From contig JAITYX010000011.1 of the NCBI GenBank assembly GCA_021018815.1, positions 1,812,501 to 1,876,500 on the forward strand: DNA of 64,000 nt. Direction: 5' to 3'. The DNA comes from Talinum fruticosum. Its lineage: Eukaryota; Streptophyta; Magnoliopsida; Caryophyllales; Talinaceae. This document shows positions 45,622 to 57,311 of the stretch, one piece after another; within the stretch, counting starts at the first letter, position 1, and every line of letters starts with the position of its first letter. The position numbers and the translations under genes were made by a program. The notes under the pieces are model-generated. The model was given only the letters and a program-made list of their open reading frames with translations. It was not told where the DNA came from and made no database searches.

Positions 45622-48600
45622 CCCAATCAAACTCTGCTCTTTGTTTATTTTGAATAAGTCTATTCGTCGATGCCAAGTAAATGCGGTTTATTTTGGGTAA
45701 CTCTATCCGATCCATGACTATTATTAGAAAGTATAATATCCGATCATACATATAAATCACACAATGTCAATTATACCTTAAAAGATAAAATCAACCACTT
45801 ATTTTGATCATATTGCTAATTGTAATTTTTAGAAAGTTAAAATAATAACATTTACTCCATAAAATGTGAGTAGACTACAATTACAACTTTACAACCCAAT
45901 AATGGGCTAAAATATGGAATAAATCAATGAGTGTTATATACTTTCGAATTTAAAGTAACATAAAACATTGAACCCCAAAAAATGAGACTTCTAGAAAAAG
46001 TACAGACGTCTTTTGCTATAATGAACTCTAGTCATAATGCATCGCGTATTAGTACCCAAATCAATATTAATCATCACATCAAATGAATGGAAAAGGATGG
46101 GAGTAAGATTATCCCCTGGGCATACCAAACTTCATTGCTATACATATAACATCTCCACAAGCGTTAGTAAGCATGTACAAATTCTAAAAAGTTTTCTAAT
46201 AACATACATCTCATATCATTTTTACATTGGCACACTTCAATGAGGAGAAAATATGCTTATTGGAATTAAAAGCCTGAATACAGTTCTTCTTGGCAGAATC
46301 TATAGATAGTGCTCAAGTTGGTCACCTCTTGAACAATTTGTTGGCCATTGCTGACCAGTCCTACAAAACCCCACCTTGAAAAAGATTTAGTATTTCGAAA
46401 GACTAAAAATTTACAAATTAAACACAATAATCATTTTGTGAATAATAACAGCATCTAAAGGGCAATGTCCTATGATTAATAGCTCACTATAAAAACAGGC
46501 TCATTTTATCATGAGACTAAATTCGGTAGCTAACAATATGACTGAAAATAAAACCCACCTATGTGATCACACGAAAGGGCACATTAATCTGCTTACTTAC
46601 CTAAAGCTAGCTTGCATTTGCTTTGTCAATATTTTAGCTAACTATGTCTTCTGAGTTGGAAGGTACTGAACTATAAGAGAAATGGATGCACAAAGCCAAA
46701 CATAATATGAGACTAAAGCCAAAACTATTACCTCTGTTGCTGTGTAATTCAGCAAAGATAAACTCTTAATTTCTTCATCAAGCCCCATGTAATTAAGATG
46801 AATAAAATAGAGACTTAAAAAATAGTGAAATCCTATCAATTAAACCCTTCCCCCAAAAGGATCCATCTTAGTAAAATGTTCTATAAGTAGGTCTCTTACT
46901 ATTTTCACCCCCCTAAAACTCATGAAATCTTTCAACGCCCCAAATCCACCAACAACGAAAGGCAAAATCTCTTAATTAACGAATCCCCTCCAGAATCTAG
47001 TGAAATTCCAAGAACTAAGTAAGAAAACATGAGAATCAAGAAACAAAAATCAATCAAATAATGACCTAAGGAGCAAGAAGCTTAAAAATTGACTACTCCT
47101 GATGAATAGAGATAATAACACAATTAGCAAACAATTAAAGAGCGACAGAGGGAGGAGAGAGAAAGTAGAGAAGATGAAGTTTTGAATGGAAAGGGTGCTT
47201 ATAGAGAAAGATTGGTTATAACAACCACTTTTGAGATATGACTGAAGCCATATGTCGAAATCACCGCCAGACTTCATCCACCTGAGTCGCAATTCAAAAA
47301 ATTAGTAGATTGAATACTAATAAAAACAATTTCAAAAAATTAGAAAACCCATGAATCCTTCCAACATTAGAGACATGTCGAACTTGTTGTGGATGCTATT
47401 GAAGTTGATAGAGAGATGGAAGATGAAAGAGATAGTCAGGGGGTAGCAAATGAGGGCAAAGAGAGTAAGAGAAAGTGACGGTTTAGGGGGCTTCATGTTC
47501 ATGTTACTGGAGTGGAGATGGAGGGTTGGGAGAGAAAAAGTTGTGTATAAAAATATGAGAGAAAGAGTTAAGAGAGTCATTAATAATAAGCTTTGAAAAA
47601 GCGAGGAAATGATACAGTAAATTGGAAGCTCGCTCAAGGAGCAAGGTCACTCACTGCTGGATTAAGTGCAAAATCAACTCTTTCTACTGTGTTGCTTTTG
47701 CTAAGATAAGCACTCATCTGATTTATGGTCAAAAAATATTTCAAGAAAGGGGGAGGGGCCGCTTAAAAATGGCTATATTCAGAAGAAGTTAAAATCTCAA
47801 AAATCCAAGAATTTCCAACAAAGACTATAACTTTAGTTCCATACATGTATATGCAAAAGTCCAAAGACAAACAATATCAAAACATAATTGAAGAGAGCTT
47901 AGTGCATTCAATTTTTAGGCTAAGAAAATCAAAATGACACTACCTTTTAAGCACTACAATTAGCTCTTTTTTCCATTAACAACTAAATTATCAAATCATT
48001 TTCTAACTCCATTCAACCCTACCATGTACACCCTAAGCCAACCACATATGAACAACCCAAATTTTGGACAAATAACTCACAAAAATCTAAAACTATTTCA
48101 TCCCATTTCCTATTTCATATCTCTGGAAAATGAGCATAGAATCTATATTAGCTTTTTAATCAATGAATAAATTCAAAATCCCAGCCATGGCCGAAGAAAT
48201 AGTTACCTTCATCACAAGTCTATATATTAATTAAACAAACAAATTGAATCAAAATGAAATTCAGGCCCTACAATCAATATCTAATGAAAACGATATTGAG
48301 AAAATTTGTAGATGTTACATAATACCTTTGATGTTTTCTAAAGTAACCAACAACAATGTTGGACTAAGAGTAGAGATGGTACCTATCATGAAGATCTGTG
48401 GATTAAGAGAGGGAGACAATAAAGGAAAAATAAGGAATTAGACACAATTTTGGTGATAACATACATGACCTTTCAAGCAAAAAGATGCATGTAAATATAA
48501 ATGAATGTGTAAAAAATTATCCATCCCTAAACTCACAGAATCTTTGATGAGCCATCAAAAAGATACTTATAAATTTAAACTACTGGAATCGCTCATCAAA

Positions 48601-49088
48601 TCAAACAACACTATCTTGAGTCCCAGAAATCCTCTTCCCAAAAATAAAAAAATAAAAATCAGCCACTAATTATACCCATTTCATATATCACCAATATATT
48701 ACAATCAAAACCACCTCTAAACTCACGAAACCTTTCAATGCCTCCAACCCACTAACAAAAAACAAAAAGAAAATCTCTTAATTAAGTAATCCCCTCCAAA
48801 ATCTTGCAAAATTTCAAGAACACTCAATCAGTGAAACTTTGTCATCAATGTCAAAATTAAATTAAAAATGGAGACAATCTTATCGGCTAGAATTTCATAC
48901 ATCACATAATGCAAATTGCAAAGAAGCAACATCATGCCAAAAACCCAATTTGTAATTAACCTCAAAACTGGTATACAACTCTTATTCAAATTCAACTAAG
49001 AAAAAACCCTAAATTAGGCTAAAATGTAGAAACCCAAAAAACAAAAGATTTGCAAATTCAGAAGAAGTTAGTTACCATCATATGAGAT
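45622..49088. other. Intergenic stretch with an internal duplication
   Basis: Mostly AT-rich and without conserved coding sequence. A segment of about 110 bases at 46905-47015 is repeated at 48718-48830 (shared words AATCTCTTAATTAA and AATCCCCTCCA). Several minus-strand GT donor-like sites occur (for example near 46731, 48207 and 49075), which could reflect a spliced non-coding transcript, but nothing else supports one. Confidence 0.4.
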
Positions 49089-49503
49089 TTAGAGCGCCTT
49101 GAGCATATTCTCGGCGGTGTTGTTCGTAAAGGCACCTCCTTCCTCCATATTCAACATCGCATACCTTCTGGATCGAACCCCTACCTCACTGGCTTACCGT
49201 TGAGATCGAGCTCGGCTACAACGGTACGGGTGAAATCGCCATTGCCATTGCTCAAGAGGAGCCTCACATCGTTGATGTTGAGATTCTCTTTCCATGCCTT
49301 CATCACCAAGGCGTCGTTGACTGAGATGCAGGCGATGACATCTACACCCTTGGATTTCAATTCGCTGGATTGCTCCACGAATCCCAGGAGGTGCATCTGT
49401 GAGCAGGTCGGAGTGAAGGTACCGGGGACAACGAAGAGGATGACCTTCTTGCCTTTGGTGAGGTTGCCGACAGTGGTGGGAATGAGGACCTCGAAAGAAG
49501 TAG
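49089..49503 (-). pseudogene. Peroxiredoxin-IIE-like pseudogene
   Basis: On the minus strand the frame reads [13 protein letters not shown], then [21 protein letters not shown] with the peroxidatic cysteine in the TPTC motif, then [21 protein letters not shown] and GNGDFTR. This is the atypical type-II peroxiredoxin, closest to plastid PRXIIE; the family reduces peroxides using thiol donors. After LDLNGKPV the frame shifts (stop near 49181). The end [21 protein letters not shown] to NMLKAL appears in another frame, lacking about a dozen residues normally present before EEGGAFT. There is no start codon with a transit peptide in frame. No intron is seen. It is a broken copy, perhaps retrotransposed. 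Confidence 0.8.
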
Positions 49504-49509
49504 ATCAGA

Positions 49510-49890
49510 AAAACTGGAAATAGAGGGAGAAATAGAGATAAGGGGAGCATGAGTGGGGGACGGTTGAGGACAGAGAGAGAGAGAGAGTTACTCAAAAAAC
49601 ATTTAACCGGCAGGCGAGTGTCAGAGAGAGAGAGAGAGGGCGCGGCGCCGTCGACAGCACACCAGCCGGCCATCGGCCTGAAAGTCGGTCGACCACCCAC
49701 AAGAAAACAGAGCAGGTGAGTGTGTGAGAGAGAGAGAGAGAAAGCGAGAGGGAGAGAGCAAGCAGGCAAGACAGAGGGAGACGTGGGGGAGGGGGTTGAG
49801 AGGAGAGAGACTGTAAACATGAATAGAGAAAGAGAGAGCAGTATAATAAAACTGTAAAAATGAAACTGAGACAGCGAAAGAGGGGAGACG
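49510..49890. repeat. GAGAGA-rich low-complexity stretch
   Basis: Several runs of (GA)n on the plus strand upstream of the peroxiredoxin remnant. Overlapping minus-strand Ser/Leu-rich frames (49592-49903 and the N-terminal part of 49194-49820) are products of this composition. Confidence 0.7.
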
Positions 49891-49899
49891 TGGCCTTTA

Positions 49900-50900
49900 G
49901 CAATACTAACAGTAATAATTACTTCAAGTTAATGTAATTTTTTATTTATTTAAGTGATAAAATTTAAGAATGAATGGTTCTGATTTTTCAGCATATAAAA
50001 TCAAAGGTTAAAAATTAATTTTATACCTACAATTAAGGGGAGAGAGGTAAACCCAACTTTACTTTTATATATTAATAGATTTTATAGTTTTTGATATGTA
50101 CCTATACATGTTAGTTGTATTATCACTTAATTTATCTACTTTATGTCCTCCTGTATTCCTTTTTTTTCACTCAATGTATTATATAACATTTTCTTAAATT
50201 AAAATTATTTAGTTGGAGTTAACTATAATGTCTTTAATATCCATATTTACTTATGACACACTTACACTTGATGATCTTAGCTTGATATACGAATACGATG
50301 GAGACATACATGTTTCTAAATAATGTAGTTTATGAAGAGTAATTTACATAACAAACTATAATAGTTAGGACGTCCAACGAGTTTTACACAAAAAATTATT
50401 ATGATTATTATATTTATTACTTCATGTATTGAGACATAGTTGTCAAAAACATCATTTTTCTGTTCTATAGAGGGAATATTAAAAGGTAAATTTTGATAAA
50501 GCCAAATTAATCTTATACGCACTGCATGTAACTCTAAGCTAGTTTTATTTAACCTTAACAATCATCCTTTATGTGAAGAAAATTGTACTTAGTTATAATT
50601 TTTTCCAAAATTACTCATGAAAAAGGTTCATATAGTAACAATTGAATTTAAAATAATAAAATTTTAAATCATATTAGTATATTCTTTATTTTTTTTATAA
50701 AATATAAATAAAATTAGAAAGAAAAATTACCTCAAATCCTCAGATGGTGTAGGCTAATAGTGTAAAAAAAGAGTTAGTTAGGACCTTAAATAAATTTAAA
50801 ATAAATTTAAACAGGGGTGAGGACGATGACCAGTGAAAAATCAAAATCTGATTCGTAAAAGTTCTTGCATCCCTTGTAAACGTGCATTTCCAAATTCCAA
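49900..50900. other. AT-rich region upstream of the ABCC gene
   Basis: No coding sequence is recognised. A stretch near 50145-50240 resembles 41990-42090 (shared ATTTTCTTAAA and AAAATTATTTAGTTG words), so part of it is dispersed repeat. It probably contains the ABCC promoter, but no convincing TATA box is visible close to the first exon. Confidence 0.45.
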
Positions 50901-50929
50901 TGAAAATCGACATATACAGTCGTCCAGTC

Positions 50930-51184
50930 ACTCCAGTGGTTTGGATTTTTCAAGTTACACCGTAAGCGGTGACGCAAGCGCCCACCAATTGAGATTGACT
51001 CTCACTCGCTCTTTGAGTCTTTGCACAACTTTTAGATTTCTAAAAGTTGGGATTCTCACTCTCCAAAAGTGACCTGGATACTCTGCTCTGCTTCTGCCTT
51101 TCGATTTCTGTCGTCTCCCTCAAACTCCACGGCCGCCGCTGCCTCCAGCCGGCCATTACGCAGCCGTCGCCGCCGTCCGCTCAG
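50930..51184 (+). other. Non-coding first exon (5' UTR) of the ABCC gene
   Basis: Composition changes from AT-rich to pyrimidine- and GC-rich. The segment ends CCGCTCAG followed by GTACTC, a splice donor at 51185. The matching acceptor is GCAG at 52755-52758, giving a 5' UTR intron of about 1.57 kb. The transcription start is not visible, so the left edge is approximate. Confidence 0.55.
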
Positions 51185-52758
51185 GTACTCTCTCCCTCTC
51201 GATTTGAAGCTGAAGTCAACGTTGAGGTGAATCCCTAATTTTTAGTTTGAATTGGATTGAATGATTGATGGATTTGGTGATTTACTCTGATGAATTAAGG
51301 ATTCAGGGTTATTGGTTGGGGTAATGGGGTTGGCTGTTGCGGGAAATTGGTTGGTTCATTTTTGTTGAATTCTTACGCTCTAGATTTCTTTGAAAAACAT
51401 AAGAAATTTGAGTTTTGTTCGTGAAGTTTACAAGTTGAAATTGAGAATATAGATATAGAATTTGGGAAATGCGATTTGAATTATGTTTTATGTATAATAC
51501 TGCTATTTTGGAAATGGCCAAATGGGAGTTGAATTTGATTAATTTGTGAATTTGGAAATAGAACTTTGGCGCTAAGACTCAGGTAAAACATTTATGCTGA
51601 AACTGAAAGTATATGACTTACCACATAAGTCAATCTTTTTGATTGTTGTACGTCCGTGTTCTGTCCATTTGGAACTGTGGGTTTGATGTTGCATTTATTA
51701 CTAACTTAACATACTACATTTTTTTTTTCAATTGTGGTTGAAAATTCTGTTCATTGTGGATGTTAGTCATTGTTGTGTGTTTCACTCACATGTGATGTCA
51801 AATGTTCATGAGAAGTGTTGAGTATTGCTAGTTGTTTTCTCCATACTTAAACATCCAAATGGGAATTTTATCTTCAATGTAGTTTCAACATCTATCTTAT
51901 TAAATTGAAGACCATTTCTTGCTCTGATTATATGTTTATTTTTAATGGAAGAAGATCCTCTACTGTTATTAAGTTATTTTTAGTAACTACAAAGTTGCAA
52001 TTGTTGCATTTTCAGTTAGAACTTTTTATACACCACCATTTGTTCTTGCATAGTTCTCCAAAAAGTTCCATACGAGGTGAACAAGTTAAAATGTTTTTTT
52101 TCCTTCCTTTTTTGGGGGATGAGACATTGTACTAATTATTTTTAGTATGTAAATTTTTGCATGAAAAATATTTTACTAGTTTTATGTTGGATATTTGGTC
52201 ATGTATGTGAAACTCTTAAGTGAACAGGCAAGAATTACAACTTGGATATATGATTATGTATGATGAATTTTTAATGATCATACAACGACTGCAAGGCTGC
52301 AGTTATTCTAATGATTGTGGAGCTCAAAATAACCGTGGTGGATCTGCTTCCTATTTTAATAGCTAGGTGAAAAAGGGGGCATGAAAACTCGCTGTGATTG
52401 CAGTTGCTAATTGCTATAATGGATTCATAAGGTTGATCCCATCATGCCTTGATGTAGGTTGAGTCTCGTGAGAGGCATACTGATAGTAATTGTAATGGTT
52501 TTAGCATGGCGAATGTACCCTTGTTTTTGTTTGATTAAGCGATTGTATTTGACAGTACAATTCAAAACAGCCTCTTTGACAGTTGTGATCAGGCCAATGT
52601 TTGCCTTGACCATCATGCCCTTCTTTGGGGGTGCATATTTGGTGGCTCTTTAACAATTGAAAGTACCACTCTGGTTTAAACGCTACACATGTGTGTATGT
52701 GCCATTTCGATCAAGAAACTATGATTCACATGACACTGTGTGGTTGGTGGCAATGCAG

Positions 52759-52846
52759 GTCTTGGTTAGCTTCGTCAGACCGTGGAACCGAGGAGGGGAT
52801 ATTTAGAGAACTGTTTTAGGGGATTGACGGAAGAAGGTGATTTAAG
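52759..52846 (+). other. Second 5' UTR segment of the ABCC gene
   Basis: It follows the acceptor AATGCAG at 52752-52758 and leads to the ATG at 52847. There is no upstream ATG in this segment. Confidence 0.6.
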
Positions 52847-53179
52847 ATGGCTTTAAAGCCATTGGATTGGTATTGCCAGCCAGTGGCGAATGGTGTGTGG
52901 GCAACAATAGTGGAAAATTCACTGGGAGCTTATACACCATGTGCAACTGACACTGTTGTGATTTGCATATCACATTTGGTTCTTATGGGCCTCTGTCTGT
53001 ACCGCATATGGATAACATACAAGAATGTGAAAGTTCAGCGATATTGTTTGAGGTCCAAGTATTATAATTACTTTCTGGCTCTTTTGGCCGGGTACTGCAC
53101 TGCTGAGCCTTTATTCAGATTAATCATGGGTATTTCAGTTCTGAATTTGGATGGGCAGGCTGGTCTGGCTCCATATGAG
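52847..53179 (+). CDS. ABCC2: ABCC coding exon 1
   Basis: The ATG opens [18 protein letters not shown]. The exon gives residues 1-111 with several TMD0 membrane segments and the conserved AYTPCATD and TAEPLFRL blocks. It ends in APYE, before the donor GTCTGA at 53180. Confidence 0.9.
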
Positions 53180-56100
53180 GTCTGATCCTCCTCTGATTTT
53201 GAATACTGATTTCGTATCTCTTTCTTTCTTATGCCATGTAGATTATTTGATGTAGCTTCCTATTGGAAATTAATAGGCTTTCTGTCCCAAAAGGAATGAC
53301 GTGGTAGGTTATTGAACAATTTAAAGGAATGCATAAATCATTCAGAGATATTCATTAATCTCAGTTTAATTAGTGGGAACAAAAGTTGGTTAGTTAAGCA
53401 GGAGAAGGGTTGGTGAAGAGTGTACAAGTTCAGCATATCTTTGCAATATTGGGAAGGTTTCATGCTTTTCAACGCCCTTAAAAATTGAAATTTTCATTCT
53501 TTTCGAAGACAAACTAACTTAACATAAATATCTCGGGTTTTGCATAAGTAGTGTGGAATGCATGGTTAGTGACATGTTTGCCGTTATTTGCACAAAACCT
53601 AGGGGCATGCATCTTACCAAGCTCCAGAAATTTCTTTTTGTTGTCTAGAATTACATTTTTATGCTAACGAGACTTCCTTGCAGTGTCTGAAACTCTGATC
53701 TCATTTTGCTGAGAATGTTCGGAGAGTCCGAAATTTTTAATTCTTATTTTGCTTTGCTAGCATTTTCAGTCATGCATGTCAATGACGAGTTCTTAAACAT
53801 TTTGAATTCATGATGTGTTCCCATGCTTCTTTGCGTGCTTTTCATGTTTGTCTTCCTGCATCTCACCTTAATCTCGTGAAATTGTATCCTTTTTGTCATC
53901 TAGGACATATGCCTATGAGATGGAACTTTTTTATTTTATCTCTCTATTTATTTACTTCTTTTTAATGGCGGTGAAGGTGATAAAATGTATGTTCACATAT
54001 TTCTTTCTTTACAGTCATTTATATTTGCTGTGACTTCTATCTTTCGTTTGTCTTCATAGTTGGCTTTAGTTGCAATCCAAATTTCAGTCTAGTTCATGAC
54101 CTTTGTAGCTTTTAAATTCAGTGAGATTTTTGCATTCAGATGTACTTTATTTGAATAATCTTTGGTGCTGCACACTCTCTTGATATCTCTGTAGTGCCGG
54201 AGCTTACCTCATTTGATAATCAAAGATCTGTATATACTGGGCATTGACTGATTCTATTAGGTCACCGCCTCACCTGTCACTTGGCACATCAACTGTTCAA
54301 TAGATGCCATGGCATTGTGGTGATGTACATCATTTTTGCTTTGATATTACTACCCTGTAATACCAATGAGCTGTCAGTCATCTATTTTTCAGAATTGTTT
54401 ACGTGTATTTCCTTCTGTGTCAGGTGGTTTCGTTGATCATTGAGGCTCTTGCTTGGTTCTCTATGTTGATCATGATTGGCATAGAAACGAACGTTTATGT
54501 CCGTGACTTCCGATGGTTTCTTAGGTTTGGTGTCATCTATGCTTTGGTAGGAGATGCTGTTATGCTCAACCTTGTGCTGTCTGTGAAGGAGTACTTTGAT
54601 AGGCCAGTTCCTCCTCCCTCCTTATTTTCTGAGGTCACTCTTTAACAACTGTTGGTGGGACTGCAGGACTCTCTTTTTGTGTTTCTATCTTGTTTGGATG
54701 ATCACCTAGCTTATTTATCACTGCCAATAACTTGAGGATTAAGTACACTTGCATTGTTCTAATGTTGTGGGATCTGTGCTGGTTGTTTGTTTATGTTCAT
54801 CTTAAAGTTGCAGATAAGTTGGAGATAAATCTGAAGGATGATATATTGTAGTTCTCCAAATTTTAGAAATGTAAAAAACTCAATCACTGTTGGGAAATCA
54901 AAATATGAAAGAGAGCTTGCTTGCCTGCTACATCATGTCCTCTAATATTCTGTCCTTTTGTCCCTAACAGCATGCAACATAAAACCCTGTCTAAGACAGC
55001 ATCATTTAATTAAATATCATGAAACTATATATAGTCATTTATTTGGCAAGTATTTTTTTTTTTAATGTATAACACCGCATTTATGCTGTGGTTGCTGATG
55101 ATAGACTCCTTATGAGAGGAACAAATTATCCTAATTACCTGTAGGACATATTGTGCCCTCTCCCCCAACGATCCATGCATCAGGGGAGCGGTTTCCTGTG
55201 GGGTTTGGAGTGTAATTAGGATGCACTTTTGCATATATAATTCTTATTGTAGGACTATTTGTCTCTTATTTCCGTTCTGTTTCTTGATTTCCTAGTAGCT
55301 TTTTTTCCTATCTAGTATCTAGAATTTTTAAGCCTGTAGAGGTTTATTGCCTCATGTATGCCTATACAATGTCTTTGTTTGGTTCACGGCTTATAAATCT
55401 TCTGTGGATCGCGAATGTGAATGGGCTGCTTTTGTTTCAGGTCTGTGCTGTACCTATACCTTAGTGAAGTTCTCGTACAGGTTAGTGTGCTACCTTGTTC
55501 TCTACTTGAGCCCTTGATTTATGTTGTGTCTCTCTGTGCAATCAATTGGAGAAGCAGCAAGAATGGTCTATTGTTCCTTGCTGTTGCTACAGATATGGAA
55601 TAGTACCGATTCCTGTATCGACAGTTGATTTCATCTAATTCACTGAGACCGATTTGGAAATTTATAGAGGGCCCCCTGAAAGCTATGTTCAATTTCAGTT
55701 GAGCTATGAAACTTTCATAAGGAGCCCTGATACATGGTGTGACATATGTAAAAGAGCCTTGAACCAAGAATATTAAAGATATTATGATTATGTTTTAGCT
55801 ATGAGCAATAAATGTTGTACGAGTCCATTCAAAAGATGAGTTCAAAAGTTGTGAATGCATATTTGCTAATCCTTATAAGCTGAGGACATCGGACACTAGT
55901 TCATATCACTCATTGTTTCTGCTTCATAATTCGTAATTCATTCCACTGATGTGATTTAATAAAAATGTGCTTGAGATTCTCTCTTTCTAAGGTGGCAACA
56001 GTCCTGTAAGTTCATAACCTTACTACTGTACTTCATTAATGCAAAATTGTTTGTGTGCTCTACTAATGCTGGATGTTCTCTTTACCTATTGCAACCCCAC

Positions 56101-57240
56101 CACCAGCAGACCTCCCCTTTCTTCCCCTGGGGAACATAATTCACCACTGTAACTTGGAGAGATCTAATAGAGTGTTCTTTTATCTGATCAGGCCCTGTTT
56201 GGAATACTTTTGTTTGTTTACCTTCCTACGTTGGATCCATACCCGGGATACACCCCTGTGAGGAATGAACTGGTTGAAGACAGTGAGTATGAAGAACTTC
56301 CTGGAGGGGAGCAAGTCTGTCCAGAGAGGCATGCTAACATATTTTCCAGTACGTTATCTCTTGGACTTCTTGCTTCAGATGCATCCCTTTGGATGACAAG
56401 AAATTATGTTAAGGAACTATGACAAAGATGTTTGCTCTATTATCTTTGATTACTTCTAGCATTTATGTTTTGGTATTGATTCACAATTTTATAAGTTTCC
56501 CGTTTGTTGTGACTCTTCATTCAAATCCATATGCCAAAAATCCCATTGCTAGGCAAGGTGTGAGGGGGTCTTATGTAGCAGACTTACCAAATTGCGAAAA
56601 TACAGAAAGACTGATTTCCTTAGACACTAGATTTACAACTGTTGACTACCTACTACTCCATAGAAAGTAAGTAGAGTAAGTTTAGAGATGTATTTTGCTT
56701 TTAGTCCACTATACTCCAAGCTGAAAAGATAGTCCAGACTTGCCTTTTTGATTACCATGTTATGGACACCTGTTGTGACTCTTCATTGTGAATGTCAAAA
56801 GGATCCTGTTGTCATGGTACACTCATATTCAGGACAGCTTAATATCAGCTAGTCTTTTGGTGATTGGTCCATTTACTGATTGGCTCTCCTCTGTATTCTT
56901 GGATGGTAGAAATTTTCTTTTCATGGATGAACCCTCTCATGAAGCTGGGTTATAGAAGGCCACTGACAGAGAAGGATGTATGGAAGCTAGATACATGGGA
57001 TCAGACAGAAACATTGGTTACCAAGTATGTCCAGTTGTCTAACATTTGTTCCTTCATCAATTCGTAGTATAAATACTTTCTGTATTTTATATTTGATGTT
57101 CAGCTTCAACCGTTGCTGGAATGAAGAGTTTCAAAAACATAGGCGACTGACCACTTCTGTGGGCATTAAATCGTAGTCTTGGGGGAAGGTATGTAAATTA
57201 TTTTTTGAGTTCCACGTTTCTTATTTTGTTTTTTATATAC

Positions 57241-57311
<71 letters not shown>

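Noticed and set aside
49194..49820. 208-codon minus-strand frame
   Set aside because: It reads the peroxiredoxin remnant in the wrong frame and continues through a (GA)n-rich stretch.
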